Origin: JAVJSU01 sp040219275
Lineage (GTDB): Bacteria > Chloroflexota > Anaerolineae > Aggregatilineales > Phototrophicaceae
Reading direction: 5' to 3'
Assembly: GCA_040219275.1 (NCBI GenBank)
Contig: JAVJSU010000042.1
Location: 216,034 to 280,033, forward strand
DNA length: 64,000 nt
Shown here piece after piece: positions 1-6,033 of the stretch. Position numbers and translations under genes: made by a program. Under the pieces are notes generated by a model that worked only from the letters and a program-made list of their open reading frames with translations, made no database searches and had not been told where the DNA came from. The stretch's first letter is position 1, and each line of letters opens with the position of its first letter.

Positions 1-118
1 CGGTTACGCCCGCGCTATGGCTGACCATCGCGCCCGGCTCAACCTTAATGTCTTCGTTGGCGCTGAGGGTGACGACGGCTAAGGAATATGCCGGTTGATG
101 TTTGAGTTCAAATTGCAT
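1..118 (-). CDS. AIM24/TIGR00266-family protein, N-terminal fragment
   Basis: Only the first 39 codons are inside the window; the gene runs off the left edge. The visible peptide starts MQFELKHQPAYSLAVVTL and continues with VEPGAMVSHSAGV, which matches the usual N-terminus of the AIM24 (DUF124/TIGR00266) family of beta-rich proteins. The bacterial role of that family is not established. The ATG at 118-116 has GGGAG about ten bases upstream on the minus strand, which supports this start. It is divergent from the ltrA-like gene. The family call rests on a short N-terminal match. Confidence 0.7.
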   Translation of the reverse strand, partial: MQFELKHQPAYSLAVVTLSANEDIKVEPGAMVSHSAGVT

Positions 119-326
119 GATGAATTTCTCCCGATCAAGTTCAAGTAATCTATCTTTTAATTTTAGCACTATTGAGTTTATGTGTGGTGGGTTTTCGGGA
201 CATGACGACGCGAACCTTCGCCTATTGGGATAGGATAATGATTTTCTCCTGCCCAAAAAGGTAGTAGCAGAGCACGTTCCAAAACGGTAAAGTCCTCCTT
301 TTGTAATTTTATCGTTATAGACCCTG
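119..326. other. Divergent intergenic region, weak promoter signal only
   Basis: This gap separates the AIM24 fragment (minus) from the ltrA-like gene (plus). On the minus strand an extended -10 box can be read (TGC followed by TAAAAT, the TAAAAT at 165-160), about 40 bases before the AIM24 start. On the plus strand GATAAT at 234-239 is the only -10-like word and has no convincing -35. No repeat or hairpin was seen. Confidence 0.3.
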
Positions 327-338
327 ATGAGGAGACTT

Positions 339-1547
339 ATGACTGAAAAAGAACCCCTGTTTACCCCGCCCCGTTTTCATGAAGATGTTGAATTCCATCG
401 GCATACCAATCGTTCTATTAGCTGGCTCGAACTTTTTTACGATCTTGTGTATATTGCCACGTTGATTCAGATCGGCAACTTTTTAAGCAGTAATGTTGAT
501 ACACAGGGGTTTGCCCAATTTCTGGTGTTGACGGTTGTCGTGTGGTGGGCGTGGACGGGCGAAACTTTTTATCAGAATCGTTATGTGGTTGATGATTTAA
601 TTCACCGCGTCCTCGTTTTTACGCAGATGTTCGCGGTTGCGACTATTGGTTTAAGCATCAGCATGGCGTTCGGTGATTTGTACGTGCAGTTCACGCTGGC
701 ATATGTGGTCATCCGGCTTATGTTGATTTTTATGTATCTGCGTTCGATGCGTGCTCATCCTGAAAGTAGTGCACTTTCTCGCGGGTATGTCACCGGATTC
801 AGCCTCGGCATTGCGGTGTGGTTAGGGTCGCTTTTATTGCCTGCGGAAATTCATTGGGTTGGCTGGTTGGTGGGAATCACCATTGAACTTACCGTGCCAC
901 TGGTACCGAGAATCCGTGTGTTACAGCAAGCAGTTTCGGTGGATTATCATCACATTGCCGAGCGTTTCGGGATATTTACGATTATCGTGCTGGGTGAGTC
1001 ATTCGTGAAGGTGCTGGACGATGCACAGGGCATTGCCATCGAATTACCACAGATGATCTTCAGCACCTTTGGCTTGATCGTATTGTATTCGCTCTGGTGG
1101 CTATATTTTACGGATACCACCGATGCAGTCGTTGAATTTGATAATCCGTGGAAGCCATTCACATGGATTTACGCGCACTTTCCGTTGGCGGCTTCGCTGG
1201 TTATGTTTGGCGTGGCGGCGAAGAAATTATTCGCGGAAACATGGGAGCATCCCGGTGATCCAGTGCACCCCGAATATCGTTTGCTGTATACCGGCGCGGT
1301 CGTGCTCTTTTTGCTTGCCGTTGCGCTGATTGATGCCAGCACGGTGCAGGAAGAAGCGCAAGTTGGTGATAATCAACGTGTGATGGTGCGTGTGCTTGGC
1401 GCGGTTGCCGCCGGGATTCTGGGCGTAACGCTGACGGAAGTCGATGCAGTCGGGTTTGTGACCGTTATTTCTGTGGTGATGATGACGCAGGTCGCCTATA
1501 GCATCTACCATACACGGCGGGATGTTAGCTCCCACTTCACAGCGTAA
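339..1547 (+). CDS. ltrA: Low-temperature-requirement A (LtrA) family membrane protein
   Basis: The protein has about 402 residues and is mostly hydrophobic helices, about ten by eye. Near the N-terminus it carries the family motif SWLELFYDLVYIATL, and later the conserved HHIAERFGIFTIIVLGES segment. LtrA proteins are inner-membrane proteins first linked to cold growth in Listeria; no transport substrate is established. An in-frame ATG exists at 327, but GAGGAG at 329-334 sits just upstream of the ATG at 339, so 339 is preferred. It stands alone and is followed by a separate small gene. Family call is firm, function open. Confidence 0.85.
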   Translation: MTEKEPLFTPPRFHEDVEFHRHTNRSISWLELFYDLVYIATLIQIGNFLSSNVDTQGFAQFLVLTVVVWWAWTGETFYQNRYVVDDLIHRVLVFTQMFAVATIGLSISMAFGDLYVQFTLAYVVIRLMLIFMYLRSMRAHPESSALSRGYVTGFSLGIAVWLGSLLLPAEIHWVGWLVGITIELTVPLVPRIRVLQQAVSVDYHHIAERFGIFTIIVLGESFVKVLDDAQGIAIELPQMIFSTFGLIVLYSLWWLYFTDTTDAVVEFDNPWKPFTWIYAHFPLAASLVMFGVAAKKLFAETWEHPGDPVHPEYRLLYTGAVVLFLLAVALIDASTVQEEAQVGDNQRVMVRVLGAVAAGILGVTLTEVDAVGFVTVISVVMMTQVAYSIYHTRRDVSSHFTA

Positions 1548-1574
1548 TTGTTTGATAAATGGGTAGAAAATTGG

Positions 1575-1603
1575 TTGCACTCAAACCAAATAAACGCCAT
1601 AAT
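1575..1603 (+). promoter_or_regulatory. Possible sigma70-type promoter for the lyxose isomerase gene
   Basis: TTGCAC (1575-1580) and CATAAT (1598-1603) are separated by 17 bases. The -10 matches the consensus at five positions, the -35 only weakly. It lies about 125 bases before the cupin gene. Confidence 0.35.
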
Positions 1604-1728
1604 TACGCCTCTTACCATGTGGACATGCAAAGCACATTATGGCGCGAATTTTTATTTCCTATCGACGGGCAGATAGTCGCCTGTTGTCAACCGGAAACTA
1701 CTTATATTTTACGAGAGGATAGTCAACA

Positions 1729-2286
1729 ATGGCACTCACACGTGAAGAAAATCAGAAGTGGCAACAGGTCGCATTGGATTATCTCGACAAAGCCGGAATC
1801 GTCCTGACGGATGAAGAGAAGCAAAATATCGAAGTGGCTGATCTTGGGTTGGGCGAATACGAAGAAACCGGTCTGGCGCTTATTACCTACTACAATGACG
1901 CGCTGTATTGCGCCAAAGAGTTGATCCTGATGCCACGTCAGACCTGCCCTGAGCATTTCCATCCGCCGATTCCCGAATTGAATTATGCGGGAAAGCAGGA
2001 GACGTTTCGCTGTCGTTGGGGCGAGGTGTATCTGTATGTTGACGGCGAAGCAGTTTCCAATCCAAAAGCCACCCCGCCGGAAAAGCGCAAGGATACCTAT
2101 ACCGTCTGGAATGAAATTATCCTGAAACCGGGCGAGCAATATACGATTCCGCCGCAAACATGGCATTGGTTTCAGGGTGGACCGGAAGGCGCAGTCGTCA
2201 GTGAGTTTAGCACCCGTAGCGTTGATGAAGCCGATTTGTTCACCGATCCCGATATTCAGCGGATGCCGGAAATTCTCGACGACTAA
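1729..2286 (+). CDS. D-lyxose/D-mannose isomerase-type cupin protein
   Basis: This 185-residue protein resembles D-lyxose ketol-isomerases (cupin fold, Mn2+-dependent, interconverting D-lyxose with D-xylulose and D-mannose with D-fructose). Probable metal ligands are visible: EHFHP gives H76 and H78, KQETFRCRWGEVYLYVDG gives E91, and PPQTWHWFQG gives H146. Length fits the family. AGAGGA precedes the ATG by about ten bases. No sugar genes are adjacent, but the window is rich in carbohydrate catabolism. The exact pentose or hexose substrate cannot be read from the sequence. Confidence 0.78.
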   Translation: MALTREENQKWQQVALDYLDKAGIVLTDEEKQNIEVADLGLGEYEETGLALITYYNDALYCAKELILMPRQTCPEHFHPPIPELNYAGKQETFRCRWGEVYLYVDGEAVSNPKATPPEKRKDTYTVWNEIILKPGEQYTIPPQTWHWFQGGPEGAVVSEFSTRSVDEADLFTDPDIQRMPEILDD

Positions 2287-2323
2287 TCCTGACGTATAGC
2301 CTGAATGCTTGAATCATCCTATT

Positions 2324-2355
2324 TCCCTCCTTACAGTCTTGCACGTAAGGAGGGA
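2324..2355. terminator. Bidirectional terminator hairpin between convergent genes
   Basis: An 11-bp perfect stem TCCCTCCTTAC / GTAAGGAGGGA (2324-2334 and 2345-2355) closes a 10-base loop. A short T-rich tract follows on the plus strand. It sits between the stop of the lyxose isomerase gene and the stop of the S41 peptidase gene, so it can serve both. Confidence 0.75.
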
Positions 2356-2361
2356 GCGATT

Positions 2362-3609
2362 TTAGTAACCCAACGCGGCATCAAAGGCGGGGTCTAGCCC
2401 TGCAAAATAGTCTTCTGCGCGTAAAGGAATCAGGATGTCCGGCGAAATGGCGAGGCGCGTGTCTTCTGCGGGGACATCCTCCCGTGCGCGTGATGCAATT
2501 CGTAACCGGATGTCAGAATTTTGCAGGATGAGCAGACTGTTATTTTCAAACATGAGGGGACGACCACCTGTATCTTCCCCGATGAAAACGGCTGAAGTGC
2601 CCGCCTCTAAGCGCAAAGAGAAGACCACTGCGGCGGAAAATGTACGCGGACCTGTCAGCACGATTAACCGCCCGTCTTCGTCGAAGAACTCATTATTGAT
2701 GAGAAAGACACTTAATGGGAGCGACGTGCCTTCATTGCCACCGGGGTTGTTCCTCAGGTCAATGATGACGCGGTCAATCGAGTCTGATTCGAGATGCGCT
2801 TCGATCTCCTCGGCGACATTCCGCACAGTTAGACCGGAGCGACTTCTGGTGCGTACCATGTTATAGACCACATAAAACGTGCGGCTGTCTTCCAATACTT
2901 CATACCACAGAGTCTCATCGGCATTGTTTAGATAGGGAATATTACCTGTTTGGGGAAGTATATATTCGGGAAAGTTTTCATTGAGTTCATCGAGTTCGAG
3001 CGCTACCGGATTTAAGGTGCGGATTTCGCCATCGGGAAGTTCAAATTCGTAATTCGGCTCAGCTTCCATGATGCCCGCGCCCTGTAAAATTTCCGGCACA
3101 TTGATTTGAATGCCGGTGGTGATAATTTGGGTTGAGGGATTGTCTCCGGCGGCAGATAAACGGAGAATTTCGTAGACTTCATCCGCTGGTATGCCATCAA
3201 CGCTGACCAAGCGCGCACCGACAAACTCTGCATAATCGTCGCTGGCTTCGACCACATAAATGCCATCCGCAAACACATAAAAGCGTAAGGGATAAAAGTG
3301 TATCGGGAAACCCTCCTGTCCTGAGGCGTACATACCACTATGCCCGTCCTGAATGCTCGCCACAATACGCATCATGCGTACAAAAATTTCATTATCGCTT
3401 AAATCGGGCACTTCTTCGAGGAGGGCATCTACACTGGCGGTAAAATCTGCTTCGCTGATCGTGCGAAAGGGATCAGGATGAACCCGTAAAATAGTGGTCA
3501 CGAGGGTTTCAATATCTTCGCGCCAACCTTCGTCAGTGATTGCATCCTGCGCGGAAATCACCGGAAATAAAAAGCAACTCACCATTAAAACAAATAATAT
3601 TTTTGTCAT
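2362..3609 (-). CDS. Exported S41-family (tail-specific protease-like) peptidase
   Basis: The 415-residue protein starts with a signal peptide (MTKILFVLMVSCFLFPVISAQ, likely cut before Q). The S41 catalytic half shows IDLRNNPGG, then LTGPRTFSAAVVF, whose Ser in TFSA is at the expected nucleophile position, and FIGEDTGGRP. Where CtpA-type enzymes have a catalytic Lys this motif has R, as in many S41 proteins outside the CtpA branch, so the general base is uncertain. No clear PDZ domain was seen. Only one base separates it from the upstream merR gene, so the two are probably co-transcribed and MerR-controlled. Confidence 0.8.
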   Translation of the reverse strand: MTKILFVLMVSCFLFPVISAQDAITDEGWREDIETLVTTILRVHPDPFRTISEADFTASVDALLEEVPDLSDNEIFVRMMRIVASIQDGHSGMYASGQEGFPIHFYPLRFYVFADGIYVVEASDDYAEFVGARLVSVDGIPADEVYEILRLSAAGDNPSTQIITTGIQINVPEILQGAGIMEAEPNYEFELPDGEIRTLNPVALELDELNENFPEYILPQTGNIPYLNNADETLWYEVLEDSRTFYVVYNMVRTRSRSGLTVRNVAEEIEAHLESDSIDRVIIDLRNNPGGNEGTSLPLSVFLINNEFFDEDGRLIVLTGPRTFSAAVVFSLRLEAGTSAVFIGEDTGGRPLMFENNSLLILQNSDIRLRIASRAREDVPAEDTRLAISPDILIPLRAEDYFAGLDPAFDAALGY

Positions 3610-3610
3610 A

Positions 3611-4516
3611 TTATGCCCTTTCTATGGGAAATTGAATTTCTACGATGTTTTCTGGATGGTAAGGATCACCGTCAGCGACCCGCAGATAGACCTCGCGGAT
3701 TGCGCCGGAGAGCCGATAGCCACCTTCCTGCGCTTGCTGTGCGAAGGCGTGATACACGGTGCCGCGATCATGGAACGAGCCATGAAAAACAACCGTCGCG
3801 GCGTGATCTATCGCGGGGAGTGTTCTGGATTGAATGACTCGCCCTGTCCATAATTCCGACGTTAATTGAAGCTCAGATGAGGCGTTATTTTGAACGGTAA
3901 ACGCGGCTTCAAGGTCTGCGAATCCGCTACCCGGTAATTCGTGAAAATAGAGCTTGGTGCCATCCGAACGGACAAGCGCAAGGCGAGATGTACAGGTGTC
4001 GTTGGTGTAGGGATGATAGATACCGATGGCGTTGCCAAATTGCAGGTTATGATTTTTCAGGACGACTCTTAGGTGCTCAAAGGTGGGGTCTATCTCATCA
4101 CCATGCTGAATTGGGCGGCGAACAGAAATAACTTTTTGCGGCGCGATTGATTTGAAGGCGACATCAATCTGGGTTGAACCACCTTCTAATAACGAAAGGC
4201 GGGTTTCTACTTCGGAAAGTTGCCGTTGGCTCTGCTCAAGTTGCTGGCGTATCTCCGCCTGTTTGAGCTTGAGCATCCCGCGCATCTCCGGCAAGCTGAC
4301 GTTATCGTGCAACATGGCACGGATTTCTTTTAGCGATAGTCCAAGATTTTTGAGCGCAATGATCCGGTTCAAGTCTGCGAGTTGTTCGATGACGTAATAG
4401 CGATAGCCCGTTTCATCGTTAATCGAGACAGGTTTAAGCAAGCCGATCCGATCATAATATCTGAGCAACTTAATGGTGACTTGCCCGATCTGCGCGAATT
4501 GTCCAATAGATAACAT
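3611..4516 (-). CDS. MerR-family regulator with GyrI-like effector domain
   Basis: The N-terminal MerR winged helix is clear (LSIGQFAQIGQVTIKLLRYY, then GLLKP, GYRYY and LGLSLKEIRAML). A coiled-coil linker rich in Gln and Glu spans about residues 75-115, and the C-terminal half resembles GyrI/BmrR-type ligand-binding domains (VAFKSIAPQKVISVRR, AFAQQAQEGGYRLSGAIREVYL). A GTG at 4525 would add three residues, but AGAGGTGG lies six bases before the ATG at 4516, so that start is chosen. A promoter with a 19-bp spacer lies directly upstream, typical of MerR autoregulation. The inducer is unknown, probably a small hydrophobic molecule by family analogy. Confidence 0.88.
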   Translation of the reverse strand: MLSIGQFAQIGQVTIKLLRYYDRIGLLKPVSINDETGYRYYVIEQLADLNRIIALKNLGLSLKEIRAMLHDNVSLPEMRGMLKLKQAEIRQQLEQSQRQLSEVETRLSLLEGGSTQIDVAFKSIAPQKVISVRRPIQHGDEIDPTFEHLRVVLKNHNLQFGNAIGIYHPYTNDTCTSRLALVRSDGTKLYFHELPGSGFADLEAAFTVQNNASSELQLTSELWTGRVIQSRTLPAIDHAATVVFHGSFHDRGTVYHAFAQQAQEGGYRLSGAIREVYLRVADGDPYHPENIVEIQFPIERA

Positions 4517-4540
4517 CAGTTCCACCTCTTCTCATGCTCT

Positions 4541-4571
4541 ATTATCAACACTCCTCGTGGGGGAGGGTCAA
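4541..4571 (-). promoter_or_regulatory. MerR-type promoter (19-bp spacer) upstream of the merR/S41 operon
   Basis: On the minus strand TTGACC (4571-4566) and GATAAT (4546-4541) are separated by exactly 19 bases, the overlong spacing that MerR activators correct. The spacer carries an imperfect dyad with CTCC and GGAG arms, extending to pair 7 of 10 positions. Start codon is about 25 bases downstream. Confidence 0.65.
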
Positions 4572-4618
4572 GAGGCAAATTCTAGCGGCTGTTATTCATT
4601 TTTCTCTGCGGGTGGAAA

Positions 4619-4639
4619 CCCCATCAGCTTGCTGTGGGG
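4619..4639 (+). repeat. Left-end subterminal hairpin of the TnpB element
   Basis: The stem is CCCCA, bulged T, CAGC, TT tip, GCTG, TGGGG. A single unpaired base in the stem is the feature TnpA Y1 transposases read in IS608. It is matched by the right-end hairpin with different bases but the same shape. Confidence 0.7.
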
Positions 4640-4701
4640 AGGAAACACGCTTTCCCCCTCTCTGTCTTTTCAATTGAGTGAAAATGTGATACACTTGTTC
4701 T

Positions 4702-5796
4702 GTGAAACTTACTGCGAAAATCAAGCTCAACCCAACCGAAGAACAACGCCAGCTTTTGCATGACACATTGCAACGAGCCAATGCCGCTTGCAATCACATC
4801 AGCGAGGTCGCGTGGACGGAAAAGAAATTCCGTCAATTCGATTTGCATAAGCTGTGCTACTACCCGGTGCGGGAACAGTTTGAGCTTTCCGCGCAGATCG
4901 TTGTTCGTGCGTTGGGCAAGGTCGCAGACAGTTACAAGCTGGATCGGAAGTCCAAGCGCACATTCAAAAACCACGCCGCCTTTCCCTTCGATAGTCGCAT
5001 CGTGACTTATCTTTTGGATACTCAAGAGGTCAACATCTGGGCGGTTAATGGTCGCCAGCGTATGCCCTTCCAGGCGGGGAAACGACAACTTGAACTGTTG
5101 CAATTCCAGCAAGGCGAGAGTGACCTGGCATTTATTCGTGGCGAGTTTTACTTGTTCGCTACCTGCGACATTGACGAACCCACCGAGGATGATGTCACCG
5201 AATATATGGGTGTTGATCTGGGCATTGCAAATATCGCCACGACGGATGACGGTGAACGCCATTCTGGTAAGCATGTAAACAGTGTGCGCCATCGTAACCA
5301 GCGCCTCCGCAGTAAACTTCAAAAGAAGGGGACGAAATCCGCTAAACGCCTGCTGAAGAAAATGAGCGGGCGCGAAACTAGATTTGCCAACGATGTGAAT
5401 CACTGCATCAGCAAAGCGATTGTGATAAAGGCTAAACGCACCGGACGCGGGGTCGCTCTCGAAGAGTTGACCGGAATACGTGGGCGGGTACGGCTTCGTA
5501 AGTCGCAGAGAACACAATTGCATAGCTGGTCGTTCGCTGATCTTGGAAGCAAGATTGTCTTTAAAGCGAAACTGTACGGTGTTCCCGTTGAATATGTTGA
5601 CCCGGCGTATACGTCGCAGATGTGCGCGTGCTGTGGTCATGTCGATAAACGTAATCGTAAGTCTCAAAGTATTTTCCTTTGCACAGCCTGTCAATTCTCT
5701 GAACATGCTGATGTAAACGCGGCGATCAATATTGGTCGTCGGGTGTCAGTCAATGCACCCTACGCGGTCAGTGATCTGGGTGAAAATCCCGCCTGA
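4702..5796 (+). CDS. tnpB: TnpB (OrfB) RNA-guided nuclease of an IS200/IS605-type element
   Basis: The 364-residue protein is full length for a compact TnpB. The three RuvC-like motifs are present: GVDLGIANIATT (first Asp), VALEELTGIR (Glu) and HADVNAAINI (last Asp). The zinc ribbon between the last two shows CACCGH and, about 17 residues later, CTAC. The N-terminal MKLTAKIKLNPTEEQRQLL is the usual OrfB start. TnpB proteins are guided by an omega RNA made from the 3' end of the element and cut DNA next to a transposon-adjacent motif. No frameshift or stop is seen, so it is probably functional. A long ORF antisense to it is a shadow. Confidence 0.93.
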   Translation: MKLTAKIKLNPTEEQRQLLHDTLQRANAACNHISEVAWTEKKFRQFDLHKLCYYPVREQFELSAQIVVRALGKVADSYKLDRKSKRTFKNHAAFPFDSRIVTYLLDTQEVNIWAVNGRQRMPFQAGKRQLELLQFQQGESDLAFIRGEFYLFATCDIDEPTEDDVTEYMGVDLGIANIATTDDGERHSGKHVNSVRHRNQRLRSKLQKKGTKSAKRLLKKMSGRETRFANDVNHCISKAIVIKAKRTGRGVALEELTGIRGRVRLRKSQRTQLHSWSFADLGSKIVFKAKLYGVPVEYVDPAYTSQMCACCGHVDKRNRKSQSIFLCTACQFSEHADVNAAINIGRRVSVNAPYAVSDLGENPA

Positions 5797-5853
5797 ACTG
5801 CAAGCCCCGCTAGCTTGCTACGGGGTAGTTGACTTTAAGCAGGGACATGAAAT
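5690..5853 (+). ncRNA. Predicted omega RNA (scaffold plus guide) of the TnpB element
   Basis: By analogy with characterised TnpB systems the guide RNA overlaps the 3' end of tnpB and the right end, and its guide is the DNA just beyond the element. The scaffold would end near 5833 and the guide would begin at 5834 (TTTAAGCAGGGACATGAAAT). The 5' boundary is a guess; only the hairpin at 5805-5825 is directly visible. Confidence 0.4.
5805..5825 (+). repeat. Right-end hairpin of the TnpB element
   Basis: The stem is CCCCG, bulged C, TAGC, TT tip, GCTA, CGGGG. Relative to the left hairpin, A-T became G-C and C-G became T-A, so structure is conserved by paired changes. TAG and then TTGAC follow. 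Confidence 0.7.
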
Positions 5854-5887
5854 GGGGTCTCGAAAAGAACGAGGACAAGCATAACGC

Positions 5888-5936
5888 AGAGAAATTTTTC
5901 TCTCATTCTCTGTGTTCCCTGTGACTCTGTGGTGAT
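5888..5936. repeat. Dispersed-repeat-like intergenic sequence
   Basis: A palindrome AGAGAAA-TT-TTTCTCT (5888-5903) is followed by alternating CTCTGTG / CCTGTGA / CTCTGTGGTG words. This resembles a repeat found between genes in many environmental bacterial genomes. It has no coding potential. The rest of the gap to 6033 shows nothing clear. Confidence 0.4.
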
Positions 5937-6033
5937 TTTTTTAAACTTCCGGGACTTTACAATGAAATGCGAATCGTTTTGATGCGGAATGGCTACTATC
6001 GGGACATTTGAAAACCGGCGCGAGTCGCAGTGT

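Larger units (their letters stand above)
4600..5833 (+). mobile_element. Solo TnpB element of the IS200/IS605 superfamily (IS1341-like)
   Basis: A tnpB gene is bracketed by two 21-base hairpins of identical architecture (4619-4639 and 5805-5825): a 5-bp stem, one bulged base, a 4-bp stem and a TT tip. The two differ by compensatory base pairs. No tnpA is present, so mobility would need a transposase in trans. The right hairpin is followed after three bases by TTGAC (5829-5833), which I recall as the right cleavage site of ISDra2; this suggests the right end is 5833. The left end at 4600 is inferred from a candidate cleavage site TTCAT (4595-4599) pairing with GAA (4615-4617) next to the left hairpin. 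CAA (5801-5803) pairs with TTG of TTGAC at the same offset. Confidence 0.7.

Noticed and set aside
1559..1807. Short plus-strand frame between ltrA and the lyxose isomerase gene
   Set aside because: It overlaps the start of a well-supported gene in another frame, has no homology signal I recognise and no Shine-Dalgarno.
4624..5706. 360-codon open frame on the minus strand opposite tnpB
   Set aside because: It lies antisense to a gene with all TnpB catalytic motifs, shows no recognisable domain, and has no ribosome site of note. It is a shadow of the codon pattern.
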